Counted from the stretch's first letter, positions 18,846 to 27,604 are shown. The stretch: DNA of 64,000 nt from an uncultured Alistipes sp. (GCA_900542505.1 UQNV01000004.1:1-64000), one strand, 5' to 3'. Numbers and translations are program-made. Notes: a model not told the origin generated them from the sequence alone.

Positions 18846-19964
18846 ATGAAAATCAAGAATATTGGAAAAGCGGCTGCTCTGGCACTCACGGCTCTTGCCA
18901 TGGTGCACTGCAGCGACTGGACCGAAACGGAGAGTGAAACCATCTTCGAGCACGGTCTGACCGAGTCCAACAAGCCCGAGGCCTACTATGAGGCCCTGCG
19001 CGAGTGGAAGAAGACCGACCATGCCATCTCGTTCGGATGGTTCAGCGGCTGGGGCGAACCTGCCACCAACACGACCAACATGCTGATGGGTATTCCCGAC
19101 TCGATGGACATCGTATCGCTGTGGGGACAATGGAGCAACCTCACTCCCGGCAAGCTCCAGGACATGCGCTACGTCCAGGAGAAGAAGGGAACAAAGATTG
19201 TATTCTGCAGCTTCACCTCGGTCATCGGACAGAACTTCACCCCCGAGGAGTACAACGTGGACGAGGCAACGCGCGAGCAGTTCTGGGGCTGGGTGGACGG
19301 CGACCAGGCTGCCATCGACGCTGCCATCGCCAAGTATGCAAAGGCGATTGCCGACACGGTCTTCAAGTATGACTACGATGGCTTTGACATCGACTTCGAG
19401 CCCAACTACGGCTACGGAGGCAAGCTGGCCAGCCACAACGACCGCATGCATACGCTGCTCGTCGAGCTGAACAAGTACATCGGCCCGAAATCGCCCAATC
19501 CCGACAAGCTCCTGCTGCTCGACGGCGAGCCGCAGACGCTCAACGCCGAGAGCGGTCCCTACATCGACTACTTCGTCGTACAGGCCTACACCGTCTCGGG
19601 CGGTTCGCCTTCGGCTTCGGCCACGGGCAGCGAGGACAACATGGACAGCCGTCTGCAGACCTGCCTTTCGAAGTTCTCCTCGACAATGACCGAAGAGGAG
19701 ATTACCAACCGGTACGTCATCTGCGAGAACTGCGAGAGTGTGACCGACTGTCTGAACGGCGGTTTCTACTGGCGGACACGTGACGATGTTACGCAGGACA
19801 AGGCCGTCTGCCCGTCGCTGGTAGGTATGGCCCGCTGGGAGCCGCTCAACGGCTACCGCAAGGGTGGCTTCGGCGCATACCAGTTCGGTTACGAGGCTAC
19901 GAACAGCCCCGCATACAAGTGGATGCGCACGGCCATTCAGGCTCAGAACCCGACAATGAAATAA
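18846..19964 (+). CDS. GH18 endo-beta-N-acetylglucosaminidase-like lipoprotein, cassette 1
   Basis: This 372-residue protein has a lipobox (ALAMVHC, Cys22). The GH18 barrel shows the catalytic motif DGFDIDFE with the proton donor Glu at 185, preceded by SFGWFSGWG and VSLWGQWSN. In the Bacteroidales, short single-domain GH18 lipoproteins encoded directly after SusC/SusD and before a DUF1735 protein are typically endoglycosidases cutting the chitobiose core of N-glycans, as in Bacteroides thetaiotaomicron. That role is inferred from context; chitinase activity is not excluded. It aligns with the cassette-2 GH18 and keeps all DxxDxDxE residues, so it should be active at the cell surface. Confidence 0.9.
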   Translation: MKIKNIGKAAALALTALAMVHCSDWTETESETIFEHGLTESNKPEAYYEALREWKKTDHAISFGWFSGWGEPATNTTNMLMGIPDSMDIVSLWGQWSNLTPGKLQDMRYVQEKKGTKIVFCSFTSVIGQNFTPEEYNVDEATREQFWGWVDGDQAAIDAAIAKYAKAIADTVFKYDYDGFDIDFEPNYGYGGKLASHNDRMHTLLVELNKYIGPKSPNPDKLLLLDGEPQTLNAESGPYIDYFVVQAYTVSGGSPSASATGSEDNMDSRLQTCLSKFSSTMTEEEITNRYVICENCESVTDCLNGGFYWRTRDDVTQDKAVCPSLVGMARWEPLNGYRKGGFGAYQFGYEATNSPAYKWMRTAIQAQNPTMK

Positions 19965-19977
19965 TTAACGTCAATCA

Positions 19978-21165
19978 ATGAAAACCATGAAAAAAGGATT
20001 AAATATCGCGGCCGCATTACTTCTCGCAGCATTTGCCACGGGATGTAACGATGCCGAGTACGGAACGCTCGGAACCCACGCGTTCATCAACGAGAGCACC
20101 TCGGCTTCGAGCACGAAGGTCACCATCGACCCCAGCAACGGCGCCGAGGCTCAGTTGACCGTCTGCCTGAGCGAGAAGGCCGACCGCAACTACGACTTCC
20201 GTCTGGTAGTGGACGATGCGGTTCTGGCAACCTACAACGCAGAGCAGGCATCGAGCTACGTGACGATGCCTTCGGAAATCTTCACGATGCCCGACAAGAT
20301 TACCATCGAGGCAGGTTCGTTCAGCGCCAACCCCGTGACGATTCACATCAACCCGATTCCGGCCGAGTACATTGGTGAGACCTACGCTATTCCTCTGCGT
20401 CTGGAGAGCGTGGACGGCAACATGCCGACGACCACCAAGACGTCGACCTTTGTCATCACGACCGAGAGCATCATCAGCTCCACGCTGCCCATGTTTACGG
20501 GACGCTCGGGCCTGTCGGCTGCCGGCTTCCCCGTTTCGCTGCCCCAGTTCACCGTAGAGTGCCGCTTCCAGGTAAGCAACACGGGCAACCGCAACCGCGA
20601 CATCTTCTGCAGCGGCAGCAACATCCTGCTCCGCTTCGAGGACCCGCAGAACTACGACCCCGCAACGGGCTTCCAGGCTCACTCGCTGATTCAGTTCCAG
20701 GGTAACGGCTGGTTCCTCAACCCGTCGCTTTCGATTACGCCCAACAAGTGGCAGCACTACGCCATCACCTACGACGGTTCGAAGGTTACCATCTACGTCA
20801 ACGGCGCATTCGCCGGCAGCAAGGAGGGCACCATTGACCCGAACTTCGAGTTCGCCGGCTGGTTCGGCGGCGGCGGCAGCGATGCCCACGGAACGGGCGA
20901 CCCAACGTGGTGGGCAGGTTGCAAGATTCTCTGCTCGGAGCTCCGTATCTGGTCGGTATGCCGCACCGAGGCTCAGATTCAGAACAACATGACCACCACC
21001 AGCGCCAAATCGGAGGGCCTGGTTGGCTACTGGCGCATGAACGACGGTGAGGGCAAGACCTTCGAGGACTGCACCGGCAACGGCCACACGCTGACCGCCG
21101 AGCAGGACCCCGTTTGGGTGGAGAATATCCTCTCGACCGACACCGAGACTGCCTGGCCGGAATAG
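19978..21165 (+). CDS. DUF1735 + LamG surface glycan-binding lipoprotein, cassette 1
   Basis: This 395-residue protein starts at 19978 or at the ATG three codons later (19987) and has a lipobox (FATGC, Cys23 from the first ATG). Residues about 30-165 resemble the DUF1735/BT_3987-like N-terminal domain (LVVDDAVLATYNAEQASSY, YAIPLRLESV), and about 175-385 a concanavalin A-like LamG domain (WQHYAITYDGSKVTIYVNG, LRIWSVCRTEAQIQ, LVGYWRMNDGEGKTFED). Proteins of this type are surface glycan-binding proteins with no catalytic residues. The gene lies 13 bp after GH18, in the same order as in cassette 2. A Gly-rich loop (GWFGGGGSD) is absent from the cassette-2 paralogue. Confidence 0.88.
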   Translation: MKTMKKGLNIAAALLLAAFATGCNDAEYGTLGTHAFINESTSASSTKVTIDPSNGAEAQLTVCLSEKADRNYDFRLVVDDAVLATYNAEQASSYVTMPSEIFTMPDKITIEAGSFSANPVTIHINPIPAEYIGETYAIPLRLESVDGNMPTTTKTSTFVITTESIISSTLPMFTGRSGLSAAGFPVSLPQFTVECRFQVSNTGNRNRDIFCSGSNILLRFEDPQNYDPATGFQAHSLIQFQGNGWFLNPSLSITPNKWQHYAITYDGSKVTIYVNGAFAGSKEGTIDPNFEFAGWFGGGGSDAHGTGDPTWWAGCKILCSELRIWSVCRTEAQIQNNMTTTSAKSEGLVGYWRMNDGEGKTFEDCTGNGHTLTAEQDPVWVENILSTDTETAWPE

Positions 21166-21175
21166 CCAGCAACAC

Positions 21176-21208
21176 AAATACTGCGAACCGTAGAGTTGCG
21201 CAGTATTT
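21176..21208 (+). other. Intra-operon hairpin
   Basis: A perfect 10-bp stem (AAATACTGCG with CGCAGTATTT) and 13-base loop in the 79-bp gap between the LamG gene and the frameshifted lipoprotein gene. No T-run follows, so RNA processing or stability is likelier than termination. The corresponding gap in cassette 2 is 31 bp and has no such hairpin. Confidence 0.6.
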
Positions 21209-21244
21209 GCTGTAAAAAACACACAACACCAAAAACCCTTGTCC

Positions 21245-22131
21245 ATGAAAAAGATATTCTATTTTGCCTTTGCCTGCGCCCTTGCGCTCGGCGGAGCATC
21301 CTGCTCGGATGACAGCTCGTCCGAAGTAAACGAATGGAGTGCCATCTATGTCGGCATCGAGCGCCCGAAGCTGGGCGTCTCCACGCTACGCTCAATATCA
21401 ACCACCCGACCGCAGAGGTCGAGGCCAAGGCTTCGGTTCCCGTTACGGTAAAGCTCTCGCGCCCCGCAACGCAGGACATCACCGCAACGCTCGCCATGGA
21501 GTCGGACTGCGAAGAGGCCTGGACCTTCGAAACCCTGGAGGTTGTGATTCCCGCCGGCCAGATTACCGCAACGACGACGCTCAACGGCGACTGGTCCTAT
21601 GCAACCGACGTCGTAAGTTCGCAAACGTGGACTACCAAGATTACCGTCGCGGCAGCAACGCCTTCGAACATTACCCGTCTCTCGACGAATCTGAACGAGC
21701 TGACGATTGTCGTAAACAAGGAGCCCGTCGACCTGAAGAACGTCTCGCTGGAGACCCCCTCGGGCAACGAGCTGACCAACCGCTCGAGCTGGACGGTAAC
21801 GTGCAACGGCGCTGAAACGGATACCCTGACCGATGGAGACGAAAGCTCGTACATGTACGTTTACAACAACCTGGAGGTTGTTGTTGACCTCGGCAAGGAG
21901 GTAACTGTCACCGGCTTCAAGACGACGAACCAGTGGGGCGATCCCTATGCTCCCGACAAGGTCTCGATTTATACGAGCAGCGACGGTAGCAGCTGGTCGC
22001 TCCAGGGCAGCGACATCGAGCTTCCGGCAGCCGGCAACTTCGATTTCGCATTCGGAGAATCCGTTACATGCCGCTACCTGAGAATCTATGCGACGGGGCA
22101 GAACTGCCTCTTCAGCGAAATCTACATCTAA
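21245..22131 (+). pseudogene. Discoidin-type surface lipoprotein gene with a frameshift, cassette 1
   Basis: From the ATG at 21245 the product has a lipoprotein signal (LALGGASC, Cys20) and reads SSEVNEWSAIYVGIERPKLGVST before the frame fails; it would stop at 21451. The coding sequence continues in the frame one base back, from about 21388 (LHATLNINHPTAEVEA) to the stop at 22131, encoding a beta-sandwich and a discoidin/F5-8 C-type end (CRYLRIYATGQ). One missing base at about 21380-21392 explains it; no homopolymer is there. The intact cassette-2 paralogue (31513-32418) has the same layout without a break. It is either a true pseudogene or an assembly error; programmed frameshifting is unlikely without a slippery site. 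Confidence 0.8.
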
Positions 22132-22163
22132 GGCGAGTAGGAGTTGATTCCACGCAAAAAGAG

Positions 22164-22195
22164 AGGAGGTTCACTTGAGTGAACCTCCTTTTTTT
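22164..22195 (+). terminator. Terminator of glycan cassette 1
   Basis: A perfect 12-bp inverted repeat (22164-22175 with 22178-22189) is followed by a T-run to 22195. It lies 32 bp after the last stop of cassette 1. Confidence 0.9.
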
Positions 22196-22262
22196 ATGCC
22201 CGCACGCGAGCTGCAGGGCCCCGACCGGGCGACACCGATGCAAAAACGGCAGCGGAAGAGTA

Positions 22263-22277
22263 ATTAGGGACAGTCGT
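22263..22277 (+). repeat. IS left terminal inverted repeat
   Basis: ATTAGGGACAGTCGT. Just inside, GACTGTCCC at 22307-22315 is an inverted copy of the GGGACAGTC core, so the left end can also form a 9-bp stem by itself. Confidence 0.8.
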
Positions 22278-22353
22278 TTAATTCCGTCATTATGAGTCAA
22301 TCGGCAGACTGTCCCGGTAATTTTTCCGATCGAACTCATCTTTTTATATTTTC

Positions 22354-22378
22354 GGCTCCGTTTCGGAGCCCCTTTTTT
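22354..22378 (+). terminator. Terminator-like hairpin inside the IS left end
   Basis: GGCTCCG (22354-22360) pairs with CGGAGCC (22364-22370), followed by CC and six Ts. It acts on plus-strand transcripts entering the element from cassette 1, opposite to the transposase gene; IS elements often block incoming transcription in this way. Confidence 0.6.
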
Positions 22379-22442
22379 CATTTTTGGACCCAACTGGAGC
22401 CAATACTCCAGTGAAAGGGCCGTTTCTCACTCACCTCGAACA

Positions 22443-23829
22443 TTAGGCAGCCTGGGCAATTTCGTTGACTTCCCGCCGGACGAGCTGTACTGCATTCGCC
22501 GTGTGGATGCCAAAGAAGATGTACAGGATTTCGGTCAACTTCGTCCTTGCCTTGATGCGTTTCAGGCCATAGTGTTCCTTCTGCGTTCCGAACGAGCCTT
22601 CCATCCTCGTTGCCCTCACCCTCGCCAGCTCGTTGCGGATGATGTCGTTCTCTTTCTTTTCCAAGGACGGACGGCCACGCTTGACGAATGACGTCTGTAT
22701 TCCTCTATCCTTGCAGTACCCCCCTGTTGGCGCTGCCGGCATAGCCTGCATCTCCTCCGACCTTCTTCGCCTCCATATCGAAGAGCTTTCGGTGCATCTT
22801 CAGGCAGTGCGTAAGCCTGGTTCCCTCGTTGAAGGCATTGAATGACAGCTTCTCGATGAATGAGAGTCCGTCAACCTGGATGTTGTTGCACTTCGCACCA
22901 AACTCTACGCTCTTCACTTCCTTGCCTCTCACGATCGGCTTCACATACGGCTTGCTGATGCTCACTATCCTGTCCTTGACACTCTCGCGAGGATTGTTGT
23001 TCTCGAAGTGGGCCTTCTGCTGGCGGTACACTCTTGTGATGATTTCAATATCGCTCTTCTGTCTGGCTGTCAGCAATTTCTCCGCGCCTGCATTCTCCCT
23101 CTCCAGTGTGCGGGTCTCCTTCAGTATCTTCCCCAAAAGGTTGAGCAGGCGTCTGGTCAGTTTCCTGGTCTGGACTTTCGTATGCCTGCGCCGCTTCCTG
23201 TACGACAGGTTGGCCTTCTCTACGTCTACGTACTTCGTCCTCGGACGGTGCACATTCAGCTTGGCACTCAGAGTGCACATTATCTCATATGACTTCTCTA
23301 TTCCTTCCCACAGAAGCTTCGCATCCGTAGGATAGCGCATCTCGCTCTCGTAGCAGGTCGCATCCGTATACATCGTGTCCAGGTCCTTCATGTACGGTTT
23401 CCAGGCTCTTGCCAGTATCTCCTGCTGCTGTTGGATCTTCAGCCCGCGGGCCAGTTCCGAAAACACGTCGTCCAGAAGTTTGTAGTTCGTCAGAGGATGC
23501 ATCGGGTCTATTCTCACATCGCAGAAGAGCTGATAGTGGACGTTGCCGTTAAGATGCTCCATCAACCTCGGGCTGCTCAGACCTGTGTACATCTTCAGGA
23601 ACATCAGCGCAACCTTGCCCTCCGGGGTGAAGTATGTTTTTCGTCCTTTCTTCGCTCTCATGCTCTTGCTTATCAGTCCAAAGTTCTCTGCCATCTCACC
23701 AAGCGGCAGCCTCTTCCTGATTTTTCCCAGCTCGCTAGTCGCGAACGTCCGCCTATACAATTCATAAAAATCGAACTCCGTGAAAGGAAGATCGGGTGAT
23801 ATTTCAGAGAAATTTTGTACCTTAGCCAT
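22443..23829 (-). pseudogene. IS1182-family transposase, split by a frameshift
   Basis: The ATG at 23829 (MAKVQNFSEISPDLPFTEFDFY) starts a DDE transposase; a TTG nine codons upstream is less likely. Part 1 contains the first Asp (YTDATCYESEMRYPTD) and the second (GGDAGYAG) and ends at 22705. Part 2, in another frame from about 22735 to 22443, contains YCKDRGIQTSFVKRGRP and the third acidic residue (RATRMEGSFGTQKEHYG). The frames meet at a run of six Gs on the coding strand near 22716-22721; removing one G restores a continuous protein of about 460 residues. Without a frameshift no DDE triad forms, so the element is probably inactive unless slippage on the G-run occurs. Confidence 0.85.
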
Positions 23830-23961
23830 GCAGATTAATTTTTGCGATACCTCCAAATTTGGCTTTTCTAGGGCAATTGGAGGTATTCTTTTTATCTTTA
23901 GCTAAGATACAAATTTTATATTACATTGGCAATCAATTCATTATAAAGTTTTATTCTTTTT

Positions 23962-23976
23962 ACGACAGTCCCTAAT
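23962..23976 (-). repeat. IS right terminal inverted repeat
   Basis: ACGACAGTCCCTAAT, whose complement matches the left end at 14 of 15 positions. Confidence 0.8.
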
Positions 23977-24010
23977 CTAACAAGGTAAAAACTTGTTTGT
24001 CCGAAGACGA

Positions 24011-24042
24011 CGGGTGCCTTGAAGAGGCACCCGCCTTTTTTA
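24011..24042 (+). terminator. Orphan terminator 1
   Basis: CGGGTGCCT (24011-24019) pairs with AGGCACCCG (24025-24033), then a T-run at 24036-24042. No gene lies upstream on this strand within 1.8 kb; it may end a small RNA or be the remnant of a lost gene. Confidence 0.85.
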
Positions 24043-24099
24043 TTTTGGTCGGAATACCCGGTTGCCGATGCTTTGTAGGTGGCGGTTGACGTTCCGTCG

Positions 24100-24132
24100 A
24101 GACAGGATGAAGTTCAATCATCCTGTCTTTTT
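24100..24132 (+). terminator. Orphan terminator 2
   Basis: A perfect 11-bp stem (AGACAGGATGA with TCATCCTGTCT, 7-base loop) is followed by TTTTT to 24132. Confidence 0.75.
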
Positions 24133-24309
24133 CTTTCCTCGTATTCTGGTCTTGACGTTCGTTTATTCCCGTTTTATCTTGTCGTCCATTCGGGGCTTTT
24201 CTGCACGAATACGAGTAGTCCGCATACTGACTTTTGTCGGTGAAAAAGGTAAAAAGCGGTCCTGTTGTGGGCTTTTTCGATAAAAAAATGACTGATTAGG
24301 ATAAGATAT

Positions 24310-24341
24310 GTTGTGTGGTGTTGTAAAAATATTTATATTTG
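24310..24341 (+). promoter_or_regulatory. Promoter of glycan cassette 2
   Basis: TATATTTG (24334-24341) is a perfect -7 element; 20 bp upstream GTTG (24310-24313) is an imperfect -33. The implied leader is about 225 nt long, similar in length to that of cassette 1 but unrelated in sequence until the leader ORF. Confidence 0.65.
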
Positions 24342-24542
24342 TTGATGATAATATGTGATGTTTTTTATTTAAGTGCGGTTTTAATACCCTCGTTTTTTGT
24401 AAGCAAGGGGAATTTTTATTAGTATTCATAAAAAATATATGAAGCCTATCGATTGAGCGCTACGCAAAAAAGACTCACCTAATTCCCGGAAAGCTCCCGC
24501 TCCATTCCGAGTACGGGCCTTTCCAGAAAACAATCAACATCT

Positions 24543-24590
24543 ATGCTTATGTTTAATTTTAACGGTCTTAATTATGTGGAAATCGATTAA
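24543..24590 (+). CDS. Possible 15-codon leader peptide overlapping the susC start (cassette 2)
   Basis: ATG 24543 to TAA 24588 encodes MLMFNFNGLNYVEID, differing from the cassette-1 peptide only in the last residue; it overlaps the susC ATG at 24574. Sequence identity between the two cassettes begins one base before this ATG, whereas the leader DNA upstream is unrelated. Confidence 0.35.
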   Translation: MLMFNFNGLNYVEID

Positions 24591-27500
24591 GTCAATGCTC
24601 GCCGTGTGCTGCGCGATTCTTGTCGCCGGGACGTTCGGTGCATTCGCCCAGAACGGAGGCGGAACCTCCGTCCAGGGTATCGTCAAGGATGCAGTCGGCC
24701 CGATTGTCGGTGCGACGGTCATCACAAAGGACGGTATGTCGGGAACGACAACCTCCATGGACGGAAGCTTTACGCTTACCAAAGTCAAGGATGGAGACGT
24801 GATTGTCATCTCGTTCATCGGCTATCAGACTCAGGAGATTCCCTACGTCGGCCAGACGATGCTCGACGTGACGCTCCAGGAGGAGGCTACTGCCCTGAAC
24901 GCCGTTGTAGTGACGGCCATGGGTATCAAGCGTGAGGAGAAAGCCCTGTCGTACAACGTACAGCAGGTTAAGTCGGACGAAATCACGACGGTCAAGGACG
25001 CCAACTTCATGAATTCGATGGTGGGTAAGGTGGCCGGTGTGACCATCAACTCGTCGGCCGTCGGTGCCGGAGGTTCGGCCCGCGTCGTGATGCGTGGTAC
25101 CAAGTCGCTGACCAAGAGCAACAACGCCCTCTATGTGATTGACGGTATCCCGATGTTCAACACCTCGACCGGCGCCTCCGACATCTCGGTGATGTCCGAC
25201 CAGCCGGGTTCGGATGCCGTAGCCGACCTCAACCCCGAGGACATCGAGTCCATCAACATGCTGACGGGTCCCTCGGCAGCGGCCCTCTACGGTTCGGAGG
25301 CAGCCTCCGGCGTGGTGCTCATCAACACCAAGCGCGGAACGAAGGACAAGACGACGGTCACCTATTCGAACAACACGACCTTCTCGCTGCCCTACATGAT
25401 GCCCGAGTTCCAGAACAGCTATGTGAACGTTGCCGGCGCACTCGAAAGCTGGGGTGCCAAGCAGCACAGCAACTACGACCCGAAGGACTTCTTCAACACG
25501 GGTACGAACGTCATCAACTCGGTGGTTTTCACGACGGGTACGTCGAAGAACCAGACCTACGTATCGGCCTCGACGACCAATACCACGGGTCTGCTTCCCA
25601 ACACGAAGTATGAGCGTTACAACTTCACTTTCCGCAACACTTCGTCGTTCCTCAAGGACAAGCTCACGCTCGACCTGGGCGGTAGCTACATCATCCAGAA
25701 CGACCGCAACCTCACGGCTCAGGGTCAGTACTACAACCCGCTGACGTCGCTCTACCTCTTCCCGCGCGGTGACAACTTCGACGAGGTGCGCAACTTCGAG
25801 CGTTACAACGCCGCCCGCGAGGTTTACGAGCAGTACTGGCCCTATACGACGGCCGGTATCGGTCTGCAGAACCCCTACTGGATTGCCTACCGCATGGTGC
25901 GTGAGAACAACAAGAAGCGCTACATGTACAACGCTACGCTCAAGTACCAGATTACCGACTGGATGGATATCGCCGGCCGTGCCAAGGTCGACAACACGAC
26001 CAACCGCTATACGTTCAAGAAGTACGCTACGACGGACGCCATCTGGGCCGGTGACAACGGTGGTTATCAGGACGAACAGAGCACCTACCAGAGCTTCTAC
26101 GGCGACGTGATGCTCAACATCAACAAGACGTGGGACGACTGGTCGCTGTCGGCCAACATCGGCGGTTCAATCAACGACCAGCGTTACGAGATGATTGGCC
26201 ACGCGGGCAACCTGCGCGATGCCAACCTCTTCGCCGTGCACAACCTCGACTATACGACCAAGTACAAGCCCAAGCAGGCCGGCTGGCATGACCAGGTACA
26301 GTCGGTGTTCGCCAACATCGAGGTGGGCTGGCGTTCGATGCTCTATCTGACCGTGACGGGCCGCAACGACTGGGATTCGCGTCTTGCCGGTTCGAAGGAG
26401 TCGTCGTTCTTCTATCCCTCGGTAGGTCTTTCGGCCGTCGTGTCGAACATGTTCGATGCTCCGCGCTGGCTCTCGTTCCTCAAGGTGCGCGGTTCGTATG
26501 CCGAGGTAGGTAGCGCCTTCGACCGCTTCCTCACCCGTGCTTCGTACCCCTTCAGCGAGGAGTCGAAGAACTGGGAGACGCTCGCCCGCTATCCGGTTTA
26601 CGAGCTGAAGCCCGAGAAGACCAAGTCGTGGGAGGTCGGTGTGAACGCCAAGTTCCTCAACAAGATTTCGTTCGACTTCACCTACTACCGCTCGCACACC
26701 ACCAACCAGACCTTCAACGTGCCGCTGTCGGCATCGTCGGGTTACGACTATGTACCCATTCAGAGCGGTGATATCCAGAACCAGGGTATCGAGATGGGTA
26801 TCGGTTACAACAACAAGTGGGGTGACTTCACCTTCAGCACCAACTACAACTTCACGTGGAACCAGAACAAGGTGATTCGCCTGGGCGGCGGCGTTGTGAA
26901 CCCCGCAACGGGTGAAATCGTCGAGATGGAGACCTGGGAGCAGGGCACCTTCGGCAACCTCGACGCCCGCGTCATCCTGAAGGAGGGCGGCTCGATGGGC
27001 GACGTCTATGCCGCACACGTGCTGGCTACCGACGCCAACGGCAACATCAAGGTAGACCCGCAGACCGGCGCTCTGGCTCTGGAGGCCAAGGACGTGAAGC
27101 TGGGTTCGATTCTTCCCGACTTCAACATGGGTTGGAGCAACAACTTCGAGTACAAGGGTGTCAACCTGGGTGTGACCTTCTCGGCCCGCATCGGCGGTAT
27201 CGCCCTCTCGAGCACCGAGTCGTTCCTCGACCAGTACGGCGTATCGAAGCGCTCGGGTGAGGCGCGCGACAACGGCGGTGTGTCTGTCAACTACGGCAAG
27301 GTGGATGCCAAGACCTATTATCAGACGATTGCCGGTAACGGCGCCTACTACGCTTACAGCGCTACGAACGTCCGTCTGCAGGAGCTCTCGCTCGGCTACA
27401 CGCTGCCCGCCAAGTGGTTCCACGACAAGGTGCGCATGACCGTTTCGTTCGTGGGCCGCAACCTGTGGATGATTTACTGCAAGGCTCCGTTCGACCCCGA

Positions 27501-27600
27501 GGTGACCGCTTCGACGACGAACAACTACTACCAGAGCTACGATTACTTCATGCTTCCGAGCACGCGTAATTTAGGTTTCAGCGTCAAACTCCAATTCTAA
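24574..27600 (+). CDS. SusC/RagA-like TonB-dependent outer-membrane transporter, cassette 2
   Basis: This 1008-residue protein has a signal peptide (MWKSIKSMLAVCCAILVAGTFGAFA) and the same domain order as copy 1: carboxypeptidase-regulatory-like domain (about 30-115), plug with ALYVIDGIPMFN and GPSAAALYGSEAASGVVLINTK, then the barrel, ending VKLQF. ATG 24574 is the only possible start, because the upstream frame has no ATG. The barrel loops differ from copy 1, so a different oligosaccharide is probable, while the identical N-terminal module suggests both use the same TonB machinery. susD follows after 4 bp. No regulator (hybrid two-component, SusR-like or ECF sigma/anti-sigma) is found near either cassette. 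Confidence 0.95.
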   Translation: MWKSIKSMLAVCCAILVAGTFGAFAQNGGGTSVQGIVKDAVGPIVGATVITKDGMSGTTTSMDGSFTLTKVKDGDVIVISFIGYQTQEIPYVGQTMLDVTLQEEATALNAVVVTAMGIKREEKALSYNVQQVKSDEITTVKDANFMNSMVGKVAGVTINSSAVGAGGSARVVMRGTKSLTKSNNALYVIDGIPMFNTSTGASDISVMSDQPGSDAVADLNPEDIESINMLTGPSAAALYGSEAASGVVLINTKRGTKDKTTVTYSNNTTFSLPYMMPEFQNSYVNVAGALESWGAKQHSNYDPKDFFNTGTNVINSVVFTTGTSKNQTYVSASTTNTTGLLPNTKYERYNFTFRNTSSFLKDKLTLDLGGSYIIQNDRNLTAQGQYYNPLTSLYLFPRGDNFDEVRNFERYNAAREVYEQYWPYTTAGIGLQNPYWIAYRMVRENNKKRYMYNATLKYQITDWMDIAGRAKVDNTTNRYTFKKYATTDAIWAGDNGGYQDEQSTYQSFYGDVMLNINKTWDDWSLSANIGGSINDQRYEMIGHAGNLRDANLFAVHNLDYTTKYKPKQAGWHDQVQSVFANIEVGWRSMLYLTVTGRNDWDSRLAGSKESSFFYPSVGLSAVVSNMFDAPRWLSFLKVRGSYAEVGSAFDRFLTRASYPFSEESKNWETLARYPVYELKPEKTKSWEVGVNAKFLNKISFDFTYYRSHTTNQTFNVPLSASSGYDYVPIQSGDIQNQGIEMGIGYNNKWGDFTFSTNYNFTWNQNKVIRLGGGVVNPATGEIVEMETWEQGTFGNLDARVILKEGGSMGDVYAAHVLATDANGNIKVDPQTGALALEAKDVKLGSILPDFNMGWSNNFEYKGVNLGVTFSARIGGIALSSTESFLDQYGVSKRSGEARDNGGVSVNYGKVDAKTYYQTIAGNGAYYAYSATNVRLQELSLGYTLPAKWFHDKVRMTVSFVGRNLWMIYCKAPFDPEVTASTTNNYYQSYDYFMLPSTRNLGFSVKLQF
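24634..24968 (+). repeat. 335-bp perfect direct repeat, copy 2
   Basis: Identical to 14293-14627. The first differing bases are at 24633 (G for A) and 24969 (T for G). Recombination between the direct copies would delete 10.3 kb, comprising cassette 1 and the IS, and leave one hybrid susC. Confidence 0.95.
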
Positions 27601-27604
27601 AAAA

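Larger units (their letters stand above)
22263..23976 (-). mobile_element. IS1182-like insertion sequence
   Basis: Terminal inverted repeats ATTAGGGACAGTCGT (22263-22277) and the complement of ATTAGGGACTGTCGT (23962-23976) match at 14 of 15 positions and enclose a single transposase gene on the minus strand. Total length is about 1.7 kb. I could not define a clear target duplication in the flanks. The element lies between the two glycan cassettes, after the terminator of cassette 1, and disrupts no recognisable gene. Confidence 0.85.
23977..24309. other. Intergenic region with two terminators and no gene
   Basis: No ORF here has coding character: a 73-codon open frame (24062-24283) is basic, Phe/Arg-rich and spans a terminator. 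The region contains two complete plus-strand intrinsic terminators (24011-24042 and 24100-24132) although no plus-strand gene ends here, followed by AT-rich DNA. Confidence 0.65.

Noticed and set aside
22263-23976. Programmed -1 frameshift in the transposase, as in IS3-type elements
   Set aside because: The shift needed is +1 relative to the first frame at a G-run, not the A6G type -1 slip; IS1182 transposases are normally one ORF.
24062-24283. 73-codon ORF between the IS and cassette 2
   Set aside because: Composition is unlike the neighbouring genes, it crosses a terminator hairpin, and no domain or signal is visible.
14233-27600. Phase-variable SusC shufflon
   Set aside because: The repeats are direct, not inverted, and no site-specific recombinase is encoded nearby; only deletion, duplication or gene conversion is possible.
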